In this document: positions 20,569 to 30,427 of the stretch, piece after piece
Layout of the letters: each line of letters begins with the position of its first letter
Position numbering within the stretch: position 1 is the stretch's first letter
From: an uncultured Phocaeicola sp.
GTDB taxonomy: Bacteria; Bacteroidota; Bacteroidia; Bacteroidales; Bacteroidaceae
NCBI GenBank assembly: GCA_958434805.1
Contig: CAUBDX010000001.1
Location: forward strand, 80,362-144,361
Length of the DNA stretch: 64,000 bases
Direction of reading: 5' to 3'
The notes under the pieces: generated by a model
What the model saw: only the letters and a program-made list of their open reading frames with translations
Database searches by the model: none
What the model was told of the DNA's origin: nothing
Made by a program: the position numbers and the translations under genes

Positions 20569-22320
20569 ATGAAACTCAATAAATATGCATTGGTTCTCTT
20601 TTTGGGATTAGGCACATTGACTTCTTGCAATGATAATTTGGAGCTGTTAAATCCCAACCAGCAAACCTCAAACACATTCGGTTTCAATGCCGATGATTTG
20701 GAAGAGAGCGTTATTGCCGCCTATAACCATATCCGTATGGAAGGTTCTTACGCCCGTGTAGGCTACACCATTGATGTGTGTCGTGGCGATGAAGCCTGGA
20801 ATTCATCACAAGTATGGTATCTGCCTTTCGATGACCTGAATGCGGAAGTAACCTCGGACATCACGTGGTGGCCCTGGCGCGAATGGTACTACACCGTTAA
20901 TGTATGTAATTTTGCCATTTCCCGTTGCGATGAAGACAACAGCCAGCTTTCCGAAAAAATGAAACGCATCAAAGGACAAGTGCTCTTCCTGCGCGGTCTG
21001 TCATACTACAATCTGGTTGGTTATTACCAGAACCCGCCCCTCATCACAGATTATGCCACCTACTCTTCATTGGATGGACTTTATACCGGCAACAGCACCT
21101 ATGATGCCGTGCTGGACCAAGTGGAAAGTGATTTCAAAGAAGCCATGGAATTGTTACCCTCACGAGATCAAGGTGGCGAATGGGAAAAAGGACGTGCCAC
21201 CTGTGGTGCCGCAGCCGGTTACTATGCCCGTGCGCTCATGGTACGCCATAAATTCAAAGACGCCCTTACTGTACTGAAAGACATTATCGGCAAAAAATAT
21301 GGTACTTATGAACTGATGGATAACTATGGCGACAACTTTCGTGAAGGTCCTGCCTATGAGAACAACAAGGAAAGCCTTTTCGAAGTGCAATTCCTTGACT
21401 TAGAATCACAAGGAACCGACGACGAGTGGACTCCGGTGAACACCAGCCCGAATGCCACCCAAGGTTCGGCCATCGAGAGTAACTTCGCTCCCGGCAATTA
21501 TGGCGGTTGGGCCGACATTTCGGCTTCCCCCTGGCTCTACCATCTCTTCAAAGCAGAACGTACTACTGACGGCAAACTCGACCCGCGTCTGTACTGGACC
21601 ATCGGTACTTACGAATCCGATTGGGAAGACTTTGAATATGGCAATGTAGCTTATACGAGCAAACTTACAGCCACCGACAACATCGTAACCAACAACACAT
21701 ACGGTGGTCTACCCATCGCCAAGTTCACAAACCTCCGTACCGGACTCTATAGCACCGTTATTACAGGTTTACACGATGGAATCAACTTGCGTCTGATGCG
21801 CTACTCCGACGTGCTGCTCCGTGCTGCCGAATGTGAAAACGAAGTCAACGGCCCCACACAACAGGCCATCGACTGGATTAACGAAGTACGCAACCGCGCT
21901 GACTTGCCCGATCTGGAACTGGCTGACTTCCCTACAGCCGACAAACTCTTCGAGCAGATTGCCAATGTGGAGCGTCCGAAAGAATTTGGTTGTGAGTTCG
22001 GACGCGGATTCGATCTTATCCGCTGGGGATTCTTCTATAAGAATGATCGTTTGCAACAACTTAAGGAGCACAGTGTCGTACGCCGTTCTGTAACCGGAAC
22101 CAAAGATCCTGTAGACTACAACGATATCGCAACCGACTCCGAACTAAAAAGTTCTTTTGACACCTACTTACCCGGGCACGAATTTCTGCCCATCGTACAA
22201 CAGTTGTTGAACAAGAACCCTAACCTAAGTGGTAACTCTGCCAACTTTAGCACGGACAACTCTACTTATTTCAGTGAGAACGGATGGACTGTTCATCCGG
22301 TGGTTGACTTAAGCAAATAA
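20569..22320 (+). CDS. SusD-like glycan-binding lipoprotein
   Basis: It forms the lid over the SusC pore and binds incoming glycan. The signal peptide ends in LGTLTSC, a lipobox, followed by NDNLELLNPN. The RagB/SusD fold shows in helical TPR-like pairs (LFLRGLSYYNLVGYY, YYARALMVRHKFKDAL) and the C-terminal stretch RPKEFGCEFGRGFDLIRWG that is highly conserved in the family. At 583 residues it is of normal size. It lies directly between SusC and the surface glycan-binding protein in one operon. Confidence 0.95.
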   Translation: MKLNKYALVLFLGLGTLTSCNDNLELLNPNQQTSNTFGFNADDLEESVIAAYNHIRMEGSYARVGYTIDVCRGDEAWNSSQVWYLPFDDLNAEVTSDITWWPWREWYYTVNVCNFAISRCDEDNSQLSEKMKRIKGQVLFLRGLSYYNLVGYYQNPPLITDYATYSSLDGLYTGNSTYDAVLDQVESDFKEAMELLPSRDQGGEWEKGRATCGAAAGYYARALMVRHKFKDALTVLKDIIGKKYGTYELMDNYGDNFREGPAYENNKESLFEVQFLDLESQGTDDEWTPVNTSPNATQGSAIESNFAPGNYGGWADISASPWLYHLFKAERTTDGKLDPRLYWTIGTYESDWEDFEYGNVAYTSKLTATDNIVTNNTYGGLPIAKFTNLRTGLYSTVITGLHDGINLRLMRYSDVLLRAAECENEVNGPTQQAIDWINEVRNRADLPDLELADFPTADKLFEQIANVERPKEFGCEFGRGFDLIRWGFFYKNDRLQQLKEHSVVRRSVTGTKDPVDYNDIATDSELKSSFDTYLPGHEFLPIVQQLLNKNPNLSGNSANFSTDNSTYFSENGWTVHPVVDLSK

Positions 22321-22344
22321 ACAAACCTATTAAAATGTAAGACA

Positions 22345-24123
22345 ATGAGAATACTCAATAAATTAGTATACGCTTGCTGTTCCATCGCCTTCGGGTTGAT
22401 GGCATTGCCAAGCTGCGAGGGTGGCGAGCTGTATGATGTTAACGCCCCCGACTGGATTTCCGAGAAAGTGGACTCCATAGCAAATTCAAAGAAAGATCCG
22501 GAAGAAGAAGTGCTGGAGGGCATGCAGGAAGATGTCTACTCCTTCGGTAATACGGACTACACCTCCGGTTTCTGGACAGCTTTCTCCAAGTATTACGTCG
22601 TGCCCGATGGTCAGAAGTGGCATGGAGTGTTCAACCTCAACATCAACCCTGCCGACAATACCTATTATAAAAACTTCGCCCTAGTCATTACCAATGACGC
22701 AGACCGCGGAGGTGAAGGATACACGGAATATGGCGCTTATCGTTTTGATACCACAAACGATACTTTGGCCTATAACTCCCAATGGGGTTCCCATCTCTTC
22801 TTCAAATACACCTCCAGCACACTGATGCTGTCACCCGTTGACAATCTGGACGAAACTGTACAGAAATTGGGCGGCAAAGTAACACTCACCGTAGACCGCA
22901 CCAATGAAAATGCCTTCTCTATCAAAATCCAGAACGCCTCGGCAACCAAAACCTACAAACAGCCGTACAAGTTACCCAATCTGAATGCAGACGCGAGCAA
23001 TACCAACATCCGCTGCTTCCTGGTACCCGAAGGCTCTTACATCAACTTCTTGCAATCGAACATCGTTCCTATCGGCGGCCTTACCTCTGCCGAAGACAAG
23101 AATCCGCTCTCGATGGTACTGCAAAATGTACCCGATCAGGTCAATGCCGGCACCTCACTCGAAGAAGCCGTGGCCGGGATTACTGCCATCGTCAGCTTCG
23201 AAGAAGGGGTGACTAAGACCGTAACCGCAGAAGAACTCCAGTTCACTGCCATCCCCAATATGAACGAACTGGGCACGAAGACACTGGTAGTCATCTACAA
23301 CAAGACCTTCAAGGGCGAGAATTGCAACCAGCCGGTGGTGGCCAATGCTACGTTTGAAGTAGTGGAAAAGATTGTATCCATCCAAGTGACGGCTCAACCT
23401 GCGCACACGCAGTATTACTATTATACTTCGGCAGCAACGGAAACGATGACCGACCGTACGCTGGCATTCCTTCCCGAAGGATTGGAAGTAACGGCTACTT
23501 ATGCCGACGGAAGCACAAGAGTAGTAGACAACGCCAAACTCCATTTCTCTGCCATTCCTGCCAAAGCCGGTACGCAGACCGTAACCATTACTGCCGAAGA
23601 AGTTACCGCTACCGTAGAAGTCAAAGTTGCCGAATCTGTGGTTGCCGCTGTGAGCAACTCAGCCGGTATCATAGGAGCCGAAGACAATTCAACGGGTTGG
23701 TGGACTGTCTTTTCTGACAATTTCAACGTGCCGGCAGGTGAAACCAGATCCATCAGCTTCACCAATTACACCAGCCAAGCTAATAACTGGAGCAACTTCG
23801 CTATCGTTCTCCGCAAAGCCGATCTTGCCGAATATGCAGTGGTACGCGCCGACAACTATGGATGGGGTGCAGGATACGATGGAAATGCCAGCCTCGTTCA
23901 CAACGGTACACAAGGCGACTGGGCTGCTTGGCTTGCCGATATGAACGGAGCCAAAGTCACCGTCTACGTGACCAATTGCGGCAATGGTACAGCCGACATT
24001 CAAGCAGTAATGAAAGGCACTTCAGGTACTTCCTATGCCCAATACTATTTAGGGATCAACAAATTGGATATGAACGACTTGAACTTCGCTTTAACGATTG
24101 AAGGCGGCCATCTCGTCTTCTAA
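22345..24123 (+). CDS. Surface glycan-binding lipoprotein with duplicated module
   Basis: It sits in the SusE/F position of the operon but is not obviously homologous to SusE. The lipobox is LMALPSC. Residues ~65-225 (starting YSFGNTDYTSGFWTAFSKYY) and ~437-592 (GAEDNSTGWWTVFSDNFNV) are two related beta-sandwich modules sharing the pattern GxWTxFSxxxxVPxG, NxxxxxxNxFAxVxxxxD, then a Trp- and Gly-rich stretch. Between them lie two Ig-like domains (~250-345 and ~347-435), each with an LxFxAIP motif. This suggests a rigid spacer holding two binding modules apart on the cell surface. Binding to arabinan is inferred from context. Confidence 0.8.
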   Translation: MRILNKLVYACCSIAFGLMALPSCEGGELYDVNAPDWISEKVDSIANSKKDPEEEVLEGMQEDVYSFGNTDYTSGFWTAFSKYYVVPDGQKWHGVFNLNINPADNTYYKNFALVITNDADRGGEGYTEYGAYRFDTTNDTLAYNSQWGSHLFFKYTSSTLMLSPVDNLDETVQKLGGKVTLTVDRTNENAFSIKIQNASATKTYKQPYKLPNLNADASNTNIRCFLVPEGSYINFLQSNIVPIGGLTSAEDKNPLSMVLQNVPDQVNAGTSLEEAVAGITAIVSFEEGVTKTVTAEELQFTAIPNMNELGTKTLVVIYNKTFKGENCNQPVVANATFEVVEKIVSIQVTAQPAHTQYYYYTSAATETMTDRTLAFLPEGLEVTATYADGSTRVVDNAKLHFSAIPAKAGTQTVTITAEEVTATVEVKVAESVVAAVSNSAGIIGAEDNSTGWWTVFSDNFNVPAGETRSISFTNYTSQANNWSNFAIVLRKADLAEYAVVRADNYGWGAGYDGNASLVHNGTQGDWAAWLADMNGAKVTVYVTNCGNGTADIQAVMKGTSGTSYAQYYLGINKLDMNDLNFALTIEGGHLVF

Positions 24124-24196
24124 TCCGAATCAGTAATCACACAAGCCATGCCGTTTTCCTCAGGAAGAAGCGGCATGGTCTTTAAACTATCAACAG

Positions 24197-26080
24197 ATGA
24201 AAAAACTATTACCATTGTGGATGTTCTTACCAATATTCCTTGTTTTAGCCGCTTGTTCTGACAACAGCGAAGATATAGACCGCTATTATGCAACTGTAAG
24301 TACTCCAAAAGTAACTACAACCACCCCCACCTCGTTGACCGTCACCGCATCGGTTACAGGTGATCTGAACCAAATAGTCAAGAAAGGCTTCTGTTACAGT
24401 GCAGCAGCTTCCGTACCGACTATCAAAGACCACGTGGTGGATGCCGATGAGAATTTCAGTGCTTCCCTCTCAACCTTGACCTCCGGTACCTCCTACTATA
24501 TCCGTGCATACGTCTACTGTGACAGCCGTTATGTCTATTCAGAGGTGGTCACGGCCACCACAGAAAGCTTAAGCTTAGACGATGAACTCAAGAATTACGT
24601 GGCCCCCACCTACTCCGATGACTATACCTCGATAAGTGACTGGAGCAAACGCTCTCAATGGAATCTTGCCAACGTACACGACCCCTCGGTTGTATTGGCC
24701 GAAGATGGTTATTATTACATGTATCAGACGGATGCTTCATACGGCAACGTCCACACCGCAGGCGGCCACTTCCACGGTCGTCGCTCCAAGGACCTTGTCA
24801 ACTGGGAATACCTCGGCGGTACAATGAAGAACCTGCCCGAATGGGTAGTGCCCAAGCTCAATGAAATACGAAAAGAAATGGGACTTGCCGAAATCAATCC
24901 TAATGTTAATGACTTCGGCTATTGGGCTCCCGTAGTACGCAAGGTAAAGAACGGCCTCTATCGCATGTACTATTCCATTGTCTGCCCCGGCACACTCAAC
25001 GGTGCCAACACCTGGTCGGAGCGCGCCTTTATCGGCCTGATGGAAAACAACGATCCCTCCAACAACAACGGATGGGTAGACAAAGGCTACGTCATCACCA
25101 ATGCTTCCGACAAAGGACTTAACTTCAACGTGAAGCCGGATGATTGGGCCAATTGCTATTATAAATGGAATGCCATCGACCCCTCTTATGTCATCACGCC
25201 CGAAGGCGAGCACTGGTTGGTCTACGGTTCATGGCATAGCGGCATAGCCGCTCTCAAGCTCAATAGCGAAACAGGCAAGCCTGCCGAAACTTTGGGCCAA
25301 CCTTGGGCTACAGGCCAAGCACCTGCCGAGTATGGTCAGTTGATCGCCACCCGCCAGACAGGTAACCGCTGGCAAGCCAGTGAAGGTCCCGAAGTCATTT
25401 ACCGCGATGGCTACTACTACCTCTTCCTGGCCTACGACGCTCTCGACGTGCCCTATAACACCCGTGTGGTCCGCTCGAAAAGCATCACCGGTCCCTACGT
25501 GGGCATTGACGGCAAAGACGTGACCGCCGGTGCCGATGCACTGCCCATAGTGACTCATCCCTATAAGTTCAGCAAAGGCTACGGCTGGGTAGGCATCGCC
25601 CACTGCGCTATCTTCGACGATGGCAAAGACAACTGGTTCTACGCCTCACAAGGCCGTCTGCCTAAGGATGTTCCGGGCATCAACGCCAGCAACGCCATCA
25701 TGATGGGGCACGTACGCAGCATCCGCTGGACGAAAGACGGTTGGCCTCTCGTAATGCCTGAACGCTACGGAGCCGTTCCCAAGGTAGCCATCACCGAAGA
25801 AGAATTGCCCGGCAATTGGGAACACATCGACCTTACATACAAATATGGAGAGCAGAGAACTTCAGCAACAATGACTCTCGCCGCCGACCACACTATCACC
25901 GAAGGTATCTGGAAAGGCAGTACGTGGAGCTATGATGCCGCCCAACAGATTCTGACTGTCAACGGAGTGGAACTTTATCTGCAACGCGAAACCGACTGGG
26001 AAGCCAGTCCGCGCACCCATACCATCGTCTATGCCGGCTATGCCAACAACAAGACGTATTGGGGAAAGAAGTCCAAATAA
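24197..26080 (+). CDS. GH43 endo-arabinanase lipoprotein
   Basis: It probably cleaves alpha-1,5-arabinan at the cell surface before import. The N-terminus ends in the lipobox LVLAAC, followed by a fibronectin-like domain of ~100 residues (to about 125). The GH43 propeller has Asp in NVHDPSV, Asp in NAIDPSY and Glu in SEGPEVIY. Further conserved stretches are NVNDFGYWAPVV and YGSWHSGIAAL. A C-terminal lipocalin-like beta-barrel domain (from ~LPGNWEHIDL to the end) is typical of Bacteroides endo-arabinanases. The length is 627 residues. It is the last gene of the susC operon; a hairpin at 26120 follows. It is longer and differently anchored than the GH43 at 8798, so the two likely divide the work between surface and periplasm. 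Confidence 0.92.
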   Translation: MKKLLPLWMFLPIFLVLAACSDNSEDIDRYYATVSTPKVTTTTPTSLTVTASVTGDLNQIVKKGFCYSAAASVPTIKDHVVDADENFSASLSTLTSGTSYYIRAYVYCDSRYVYSEVVTATTESLSLDDELKNYVAPTYSDDYTSISDWSKRSQWNLANVHDPSVVLAEDGYYYMYQTDASYGNVHTAGGHFHGRRSKDLVNWEYLGGTMKNLPEWVVPKLNEIRKEMGLAEINPNVNDFGYWAPVVRKVKNGLYRMYYSIVCPGTLNGANTWSERAFIGLMENNDPSNNNGWVDKGYVITNASDKGLNFNVKPDDWANCYYKWNAIDPSYVITPEGEHWLVYGSWHSGIAALKLNSETGKPAETLGQPWATGQAPAEYGQLIATRQTGNRWQASEGPEVIYRDGYYYLFLAYDALDVPYNTRVVRSKSITGPYVGIDGKDVTAGADALPIVTHPYKFSKGYGWVGIAHCAIFDDGKDNWFYASQGRLPKDVPGINASNAIMMGHVRSIRWTKDGWPLVMPERYGAVPKVAITEEELPGNWEHIDLTYKYGEQRTSATMTLAADHTITEGIWKGSTWSYDAAQQILTVNGVELYLQRETDWEASPRTHTIVYAGYANNKTYWGKKSK

Positions 26081-26119
26081 ACATTCCCGCTCCGCACGCA
26101 AACTTCATATAGAAACACC

Positions 26120-26163
26120 ACCACTGCCCCGTAAAACAACACCAAGGTTTATGAGGCAGTGGT
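26120..26163 (+). terminator. Terminator of the susC operon
   Basis: ACCACTGCC (26120-26128) pairs with GGCAGTGGT (26155-26163) and is followed by CCTGTTTT, 39 bases after the GH43 stop. The rest of the gap up to 26426 is AT-rich with no gene I can support. Confidence 0.65.
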
Positions 26164-26426
26164 CCTGTTTTACAAATCAATAGCAGAGATTAAAGATCAT
26201 AAACAGAAACAAGAGAAACCTATTTCATGAAAAGGAAAAAGAGTTAGGTTCCCTAATCTCCATACAAAAAATCATCATTCTGTTCTTTTACATTCAAAGA
26301 CAACCTACTTTTATTTATTACCATAAATCTCTATCCTTTAAACCAACAAACACCATTTGTAGACAAGCAGAGGACATCAGCATCAGATTTTTTGTTAATT
26401 ATTAGCCAAATACACACTTTAATTTA

Positions 26427-26434
26427 TAACTTTG
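26427..26434 (+). promoter_or_regulatory. -7 box of cysS
   Basis: TAACTTTG matches TAnnTTTG and lies 20 bases before the cysS ATG, giving a short leader. Confidence 0.6.
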
Positions 26435-26454
26435 CAATTCTAATAGAATGAATT

Positions 26455-27936
26455 ATGGAAAATAAACTAACCATTTACAATACATTAAGCCGTCAAAAGG
26501 AACTTTTCGTTCCCTTGCATGCCCCTCATGTAGGTATGTATGTATGCGGTCCTACCGTATATGGCGATGCCCATTTAGGACACGCACGCCCCGCCATCAC
26601 GTTCGATATCCTGTTCCGTTATCTTACCCATCTGGGATACAAGGTACGTTATGTCCGTAACATTACCGATGTCGGTCATCTGGAACACGATGCAGACGAA
26701 GGCGAAGATAAAATCGCCAAAAAGGCCCGTCTGGAGCAACTGGAACCCATGGAAGTAGTGCAATATTACCTCAATCGCTACCACAAGGCAATGGAAGCCT
26801 TGAATGTACTTCCACCCAGTATCGAGCCACATGCATCAGGCCATATCATTGAACAGATAGAACTGGTAGAAGAAATTCTGAAAAACGGCTATGCTTATGA
26901 AAGTGAAGGTTCCGTTTATTTCGATGTAGCAAAATACAACAAAGACCATCATTACGGCAAACTGTCCGGCCGCAACCTGGACGATGTGCTGAACACCACC
27001 CGCGAGCTGGACGGTCAAAGCGAGAAGCGCAATCCTGCCGATTTCGCCCTGTGGAAATGTGCACAACCCGAACATATCATGCGCTGGCCCAGCCCGTGGA
27101 GTAACGGATTCCCCGGTTGGCATTGTGAATGTACCGCAATGGGTAAGAAATACCTGGGCGAGCATTTCGATATTCATGGAGGGGGAATGGACTTAATTTT
27201 CCCACACCACGAATGTGAAATCGCACAAAGCGTGGCTTCACAAGGAGATGACATGGTTCACTATTGGATGCACAACAACATGATTACCATTAATGGACAG
27301 AAGATGGGAAAATCATACGGCAACTTCATTAACTTGGATGAGTTCTTCCACGGTACCCACAAGTTACTGACCCAAGCCTACAGCCCCATGACCATCCGTT
27401 TCTTCATCCTTCAGGCACATTACCGCAGTACAGTGGACTTCAGTAACGAAGCATTACAAGCAGCCGAAAAAGGATTGGAACGGCTGACAGAAGCTGTGAA
27501 AGGTCTTGAACGCATCACTCCGGCAACACAAACCACCGGCATAGAGGGGGTAAAAGACTTGCGTGAAAAGTGTTATACAGCCATGAATGATGACTTGAAC
27601 TCACCGATTGTCATTGCCCATCTGTTTGACGGCGCCCGTATGATTAATACGGTTCTGGACAAGAAAGCCACTATTTCCGCAGAAGATCTGGAAGAACTGA
27701 AAAGTATGTTCCATCTCTTTATGTACGAAATCCTGGGTCTGAAAGAAGAAGCCGCCAATAACGAGGCACGTGAAGAGGCATACGGCAAAGTAGTAGATAT
27801 GCTGCTGGAACAACGTATGAAAGCCAAAGCCAATAAAGACTGGGCTACAAGCGATAAAATCCGTGATGAGCTGGCCGCTCTTGGCTTTGAAGTGAAAGAT
27901 ACCAAAGACGGTTTCACATGGAAACTGAATAAATAG
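26455..27936 (+). CDS. cysS: Cysteinyl-tRNA synthetase
   Basis: A class I aminoacyl-tRNA synthetase that charges tRNA-Cys in the cytoplasm. The HIGH-type motif is [11 protein letters not shown] near residue 40 and the KMSKS motif reads KMGKSYGN. Zinc ligands are visible in [19 protein letters not shown] and [10 protein letters not shown]. The length of 493 residues is normal and the sequence has no defect. It is a core gene between the arabinan PUL and the pigment cluster and shows no functional link to either. Confidence 0.98.
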   Translation: MENKLTIYNTLSRQKELFVPLHAPHVGMYVCGPTVYGDAHLGHARPAITFDILFRYLTHLGYKVRYVRNITDVGHLEHDADEGEDKIAKKARLEQLEPMEVVQYYLNRYHKAMEALNVLPPSIEPHASGHIIEQIELVEEILKNGYAYESEGSVYFDVAKYNKDHHYGKLSGRNLDDVLNTTRELDGQSEKRNPADFALWKCAQPEHIMRWPSPWSNGFPGWHCECTAMGKKYLGEHFDIHGGGMDLIFPHHECEIAQSVASQGDDMVHYWMHNNMITINGQKMGKSYGNFINLDEFFHGTHKLLTQAYSPMTIRFFILQAHYRSTVDFSNEALQAAEKGLERLTEAVKGLERITPATQTTGIEGVKDLREKCYTAMNDDLNSPIVIAHLFDGARMINTVLDKKATISAEDLEELKSMFHLFMYEILGLKEEAANNEAREEAYGKVVDMLLEQRMKAKANKDWATSDKIRDELAALGFEVKDTKDGFTWKLNK

Positions 27937-27960
27937 GATACATAGAGCGACACTATATTT

Positions 27961-28053
27961 TTCACCACAGACTATACAGATTCACACAGATTACCCACCT
28001 GACAATCAATGATTTAAGAAGCATCTGCGTTTATTTGTATAATCTGTGGTGAA
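27961..28053. repeat. Inverted repeat between cysS and the pigment cluster
   Basis: TTCACCACAGA (27961-27971) is matched by TCTGTGGTGAA (28043-28053); pairing continues imperfectly for about 20 bases each side (CTATACAG against the complement of TTGTATAA). The arms flank a short ACAGATT-rich loop. It may be a terminator for cysS or a dispersed intergenic repeat. Confidence 0.55.
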
Positions 28054-28118
28054 CCTTTCAGATAACCATCAAAACTGAAAAATCTCCCTTCGGATGGTAA
28101 TACTTATTTTTAAATAAC

Positions 28119-28126
28119 TATTTTTG
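28119..28126 (+). promoter_or_regulatory. -7 box of the aryl-polyene operon
   Basis: TATTTTTG matches TAnnTTTG. The transcript should start near 28133, which excludes the upstream TTG at 28124 as a start codon and leaves a ~30-base leader before the ATG at 28163. Confidence 0.6.
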
Positions 28127-28162
28127 CGGAAATTATACAAAACTGCTTATCACACCAATCCA

Positions 28163-29695
28163 ATGCTAGCTGAGAATAAGATAACTTTAGCGTCCCTGTA
28201 TAAGATTTTGTTTGAAGAAGAGCCACTGACACTCTCCGACCAATGTATGCAAAAATTGGAAGAGAGTTTCCATTTTCTGAAAACATTCTCCAACGACAAG
28301 ATCATCTATGGCATCAATACCGGCTTTGGACCGATGGCCCAATACCGTATTGAAGATGAATCCTTGTCACAATTACAGTATAATATCATCCGCAGCCATG
28401 CCACCGGAGCAGGGCACCCCCTTCCGGAACTCTATGTCAAAGCTGCCATGATAGCGCGTCTCTATACTTTTCTGCAAGGAAAATCCGGCATACATAAAGA
28501 ACTGGCATTGCTCATTACCGAGTTTATCAACCGGGGGATTACTCCATACGTACCCGAACACGGCAGTGTAGGGGCCAGTGGCGATTTGGTACAGCTTGCC
28601 CATATCGCCCTCACCCTGATTGGAGAAGGAGAGGTCTTTTACCAAGGCAAGAAAAGAGATACGGCATCCGTTTTGGCGGAAAACGGATTGCAACCCTTCA
28701 AAATGCATATCCGCGAAGGGCTTTCAGTGACCAACGGCACTTCGGTAATGACAGGTATAGGCATTGTCAACCTGATTTATGCCCGCCAACTGATGCATTG
28801 GGCAGTAGGCGCATCGGTCATGATGAATGAAATTGCCGCCTCGTACGATGATTTCATGTCTGAACCGCTGAACGAAGCCAAACGGCATGAAGGACAGCAA
28901 GAGATAGCCCGCATGATGCGCCAATGGGTGGAAGGCAGCCAATGTGTACGCAAAAGAGAGAATGAACTTTACAACGGAAAACACGAAGAGAAAATCTTCA
29001 CCCATAAGGTTCAACCCTATTATTCGTTGCGCTGCATCCCACAGATTCTAGGACCGGTTTATGATGAATTGCTCAATGCCGAAAAAGTATTGATAAACGA
29101 AATAAATTCAGCCTGTGACAACCCGATAGTGGACCCCGACACGCAAAACGTGTATCATGGCGGTAATTTTCACGGAGATTACGTTTCTTTTGAAATGGAT
29201 AAACTGAAAATAGCGGTCACCAAACTGGCCATGCTTGCCGAACGGCAGATCAATTACTTGTTTCACGACCGCATCAACGGCATTCTGCCCCCCTTTGTCA
29301 ATATGGGAGTGCTGGGATTGAACTATGGTTTGCAGGCGTCACAATTTACCGCGACTTCTACCACAGCGGAGTGCCAGACTTTGTCCAATCCGATGTATGT
29401 ACATAGCATCCCCAACAACAATGACAATCAGGATATTGTAAGCATGGGAACCAATTCCGCACTGCTGGCAAAAACAGTCATAGAAAATGCTTATCAGGTG
29501 ATGGCTATCCTGATGATGGGTATTGTACAAGCTGTAGACTGTTTGGAAATAGCCGGTCGGCTAAGCCCCCGGTCACAACAAGTATATAAAGAGATACGAG
29601 CATTTTTTCCTGTGTTCCGGGAAGATACGCCTAAATATAAAGAGATAGAAAGAATGATGGTATATCTTAAAAAAGGGAGGTTGCAAGAAAAATGA
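28163..29695 (+). CDS. Aromatic amino acid ammonia-lyase (HAL/TAL/PAL family)
   Basis: Members eliminate ammonia from His, Tyr or Phe using the self-made MIO group. The MIO triad Ala138-Ser139-Gly140 is in HGSVGASGDLVQLAH, and YGINTGFGP and the SNPMYVHSIPNNNDNQD stretch are conserved. The start at 28163 is chosen from the promoter position. The selectivity-loop region reads IIRSHATGAG, a Ser-His pair as seen in histidine lyases, so the substrate is not settled by motif. However no hutU, hutI or formiminotransferase gene is near, and it leads a pigment operon whose first step needs cinnamic or coumaric acid, so a starter-making Tyr or Phe lyase is inferred. It overlaps the next gene by four bases. 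Confidence 0.85.
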   Translation: MLAENKITLASLYKILFEEEPLTLSDQCMQKLEESFHFLKTFSNDKIIYGINTGFGPMAQYRIEDESLSQLQYNIIRSHATGAGHPLPELYVKAAMIARLYTFLQGKSGIHKELALLITEFINRGITPYVPEHGSVGASGDLVQLAHIALTLIGEGEVFYQGKKRDTASVLAENGLQPFKMHIREGLSVTNGTSVMTGIGIVNLIYARQLMHWAVGASVMMNEIAASYDDFMSEPLNEAKRHEGQQEIARMMRQWVEGSQCVRKRENELYNGKHEEKIFTHKVQPYYSLRCIPQILGPVYDELLNAEKVLINEINSACDNPIVDPDTQNVYHGGNFHGDYVSFEMDKLKIAVTKLAMLAERQINYLFHDRINGILPPFVNMGVLGLNYGLQASQFTATSTTAECQTLSNPMYVHSIPNNNDNQDIVSMGTNSALLAKTVIENAYQVMAILMMGIVQAVDCLEIAGRLSPRSQQVYKEIRAFFPVFREDTPKYKEIERMMVYLKKGRLQEK

Positions 29696-30420
29696 AATAC
29701 GCACTAGTAACAGGAGGAAGCCGGGGCATCGGACAGGCTGTATGTCTGAAACTGGCCGAAATGGGATATCATATACTGATAAACTACCAAAGCAACGATA
29801 CGGAAGCCGAAGCCACCCTGCAACAGATACGGGAACAAGGCTCGGACGGCGAACTGATGAAATTTGACGTGACAGACGCAGTAGCCACACACGCCGCACT
29901 GAACGGCTGGATGGAGAAGCATCCCGATACCTACATTGAGGTACTGGTGAACAATGCCGGTATACGCCGTGACAACCTGATGCTGTGGATGGAACAGGAT
30001 GAATGGAGCCGGGTGTTGGATATCAGCCTGAACGGTTTCTTTAACGTCACCCAACCCTTGCTGAAAAATATGCTGGTAAAGCGATTCGGACGTATCATCA
30101 ACATCGTTTCCCTGTCGGGTATCAAAGGAATGCCGGGACAAACCAACTATTCGGCAGCCAAAGGCGGAATGATAGCCGCCACCAAAGCACTGGCACAGGA
30201 AGTGGCCAGAAAACACGTGACGGTGAACGCCGTAGCACCGGGATTTATCCGCACGGATATGACCAACGGCATTGATGAAAATGAATGGAAAAAACAGATA
30301 CCGGCAGGACGGTTCGGCGAACCCGGAGAAGTAGCCGCACTGGTAGGCTTCCTGGCATCGGAACAAGCCTCCTATATCACCGGAGAGGTAATTTCCATCA
30401 ATGGAGGAATCTATACATAA
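29692..30420 (+). CDS. 3-oxoacyl-ACP reductase (FabG-like SDR)
   Basis: It reduces the beta-keto group after each chain extension, with NADPH. The Rossmann motif TGGSRGIG (residues ~7-14), NNAG, and the catalytic Ser...Tyr-x3-Lys (SLSG...NYSAAKGG) are intact, and the PG-motif region VNAVAPGFIRTDM is canonical. At 242 residues it is a normal FabG. The ATGA overlap with the lyase and the seven-base gap to the ketosynthase place it firmly in the pigment operon as the only ketoreductase, matching ApeQ of known aryl-polyene systems. Confidence 0.93.
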   Translation: MKYALVTGGSRGIGQAVCLKLAEMGYHILINYQSNDTEAEATLQQIREQGSDGELMKFDVTDAVATHAALNGWMEKHPDTYIEVLVNNAGIRRDNLMLWMEQDEWSRVLDISLNGFFNVTQPLLKNMLVKRFGRIINIVSLSGIKGMPGQTNYSAAKGGMIAATKALAQEVARKHVTVNAVAPGFIRTDMTNGIDENEWKKQIPAGRFGEPGEVAALVGFLASEQASYITGEVISINGGIYT

Positions 30421-30427
30421 GCAGAAG

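Noticed and set aside
28124..28162. TTG start extending the ammonia-lyase
   Set aside because: It lies within the -7 promoter box TATTTTTG, upstream of the expected transcript start.
28163..29695. Histidine utilisation (hut) operon
   Set aside because: Only the lyase is present; no urocanase, imidazolonepropionase or formiminotransferase gene follows, and the lyase is coupled to FabG and ketosynthase genes.
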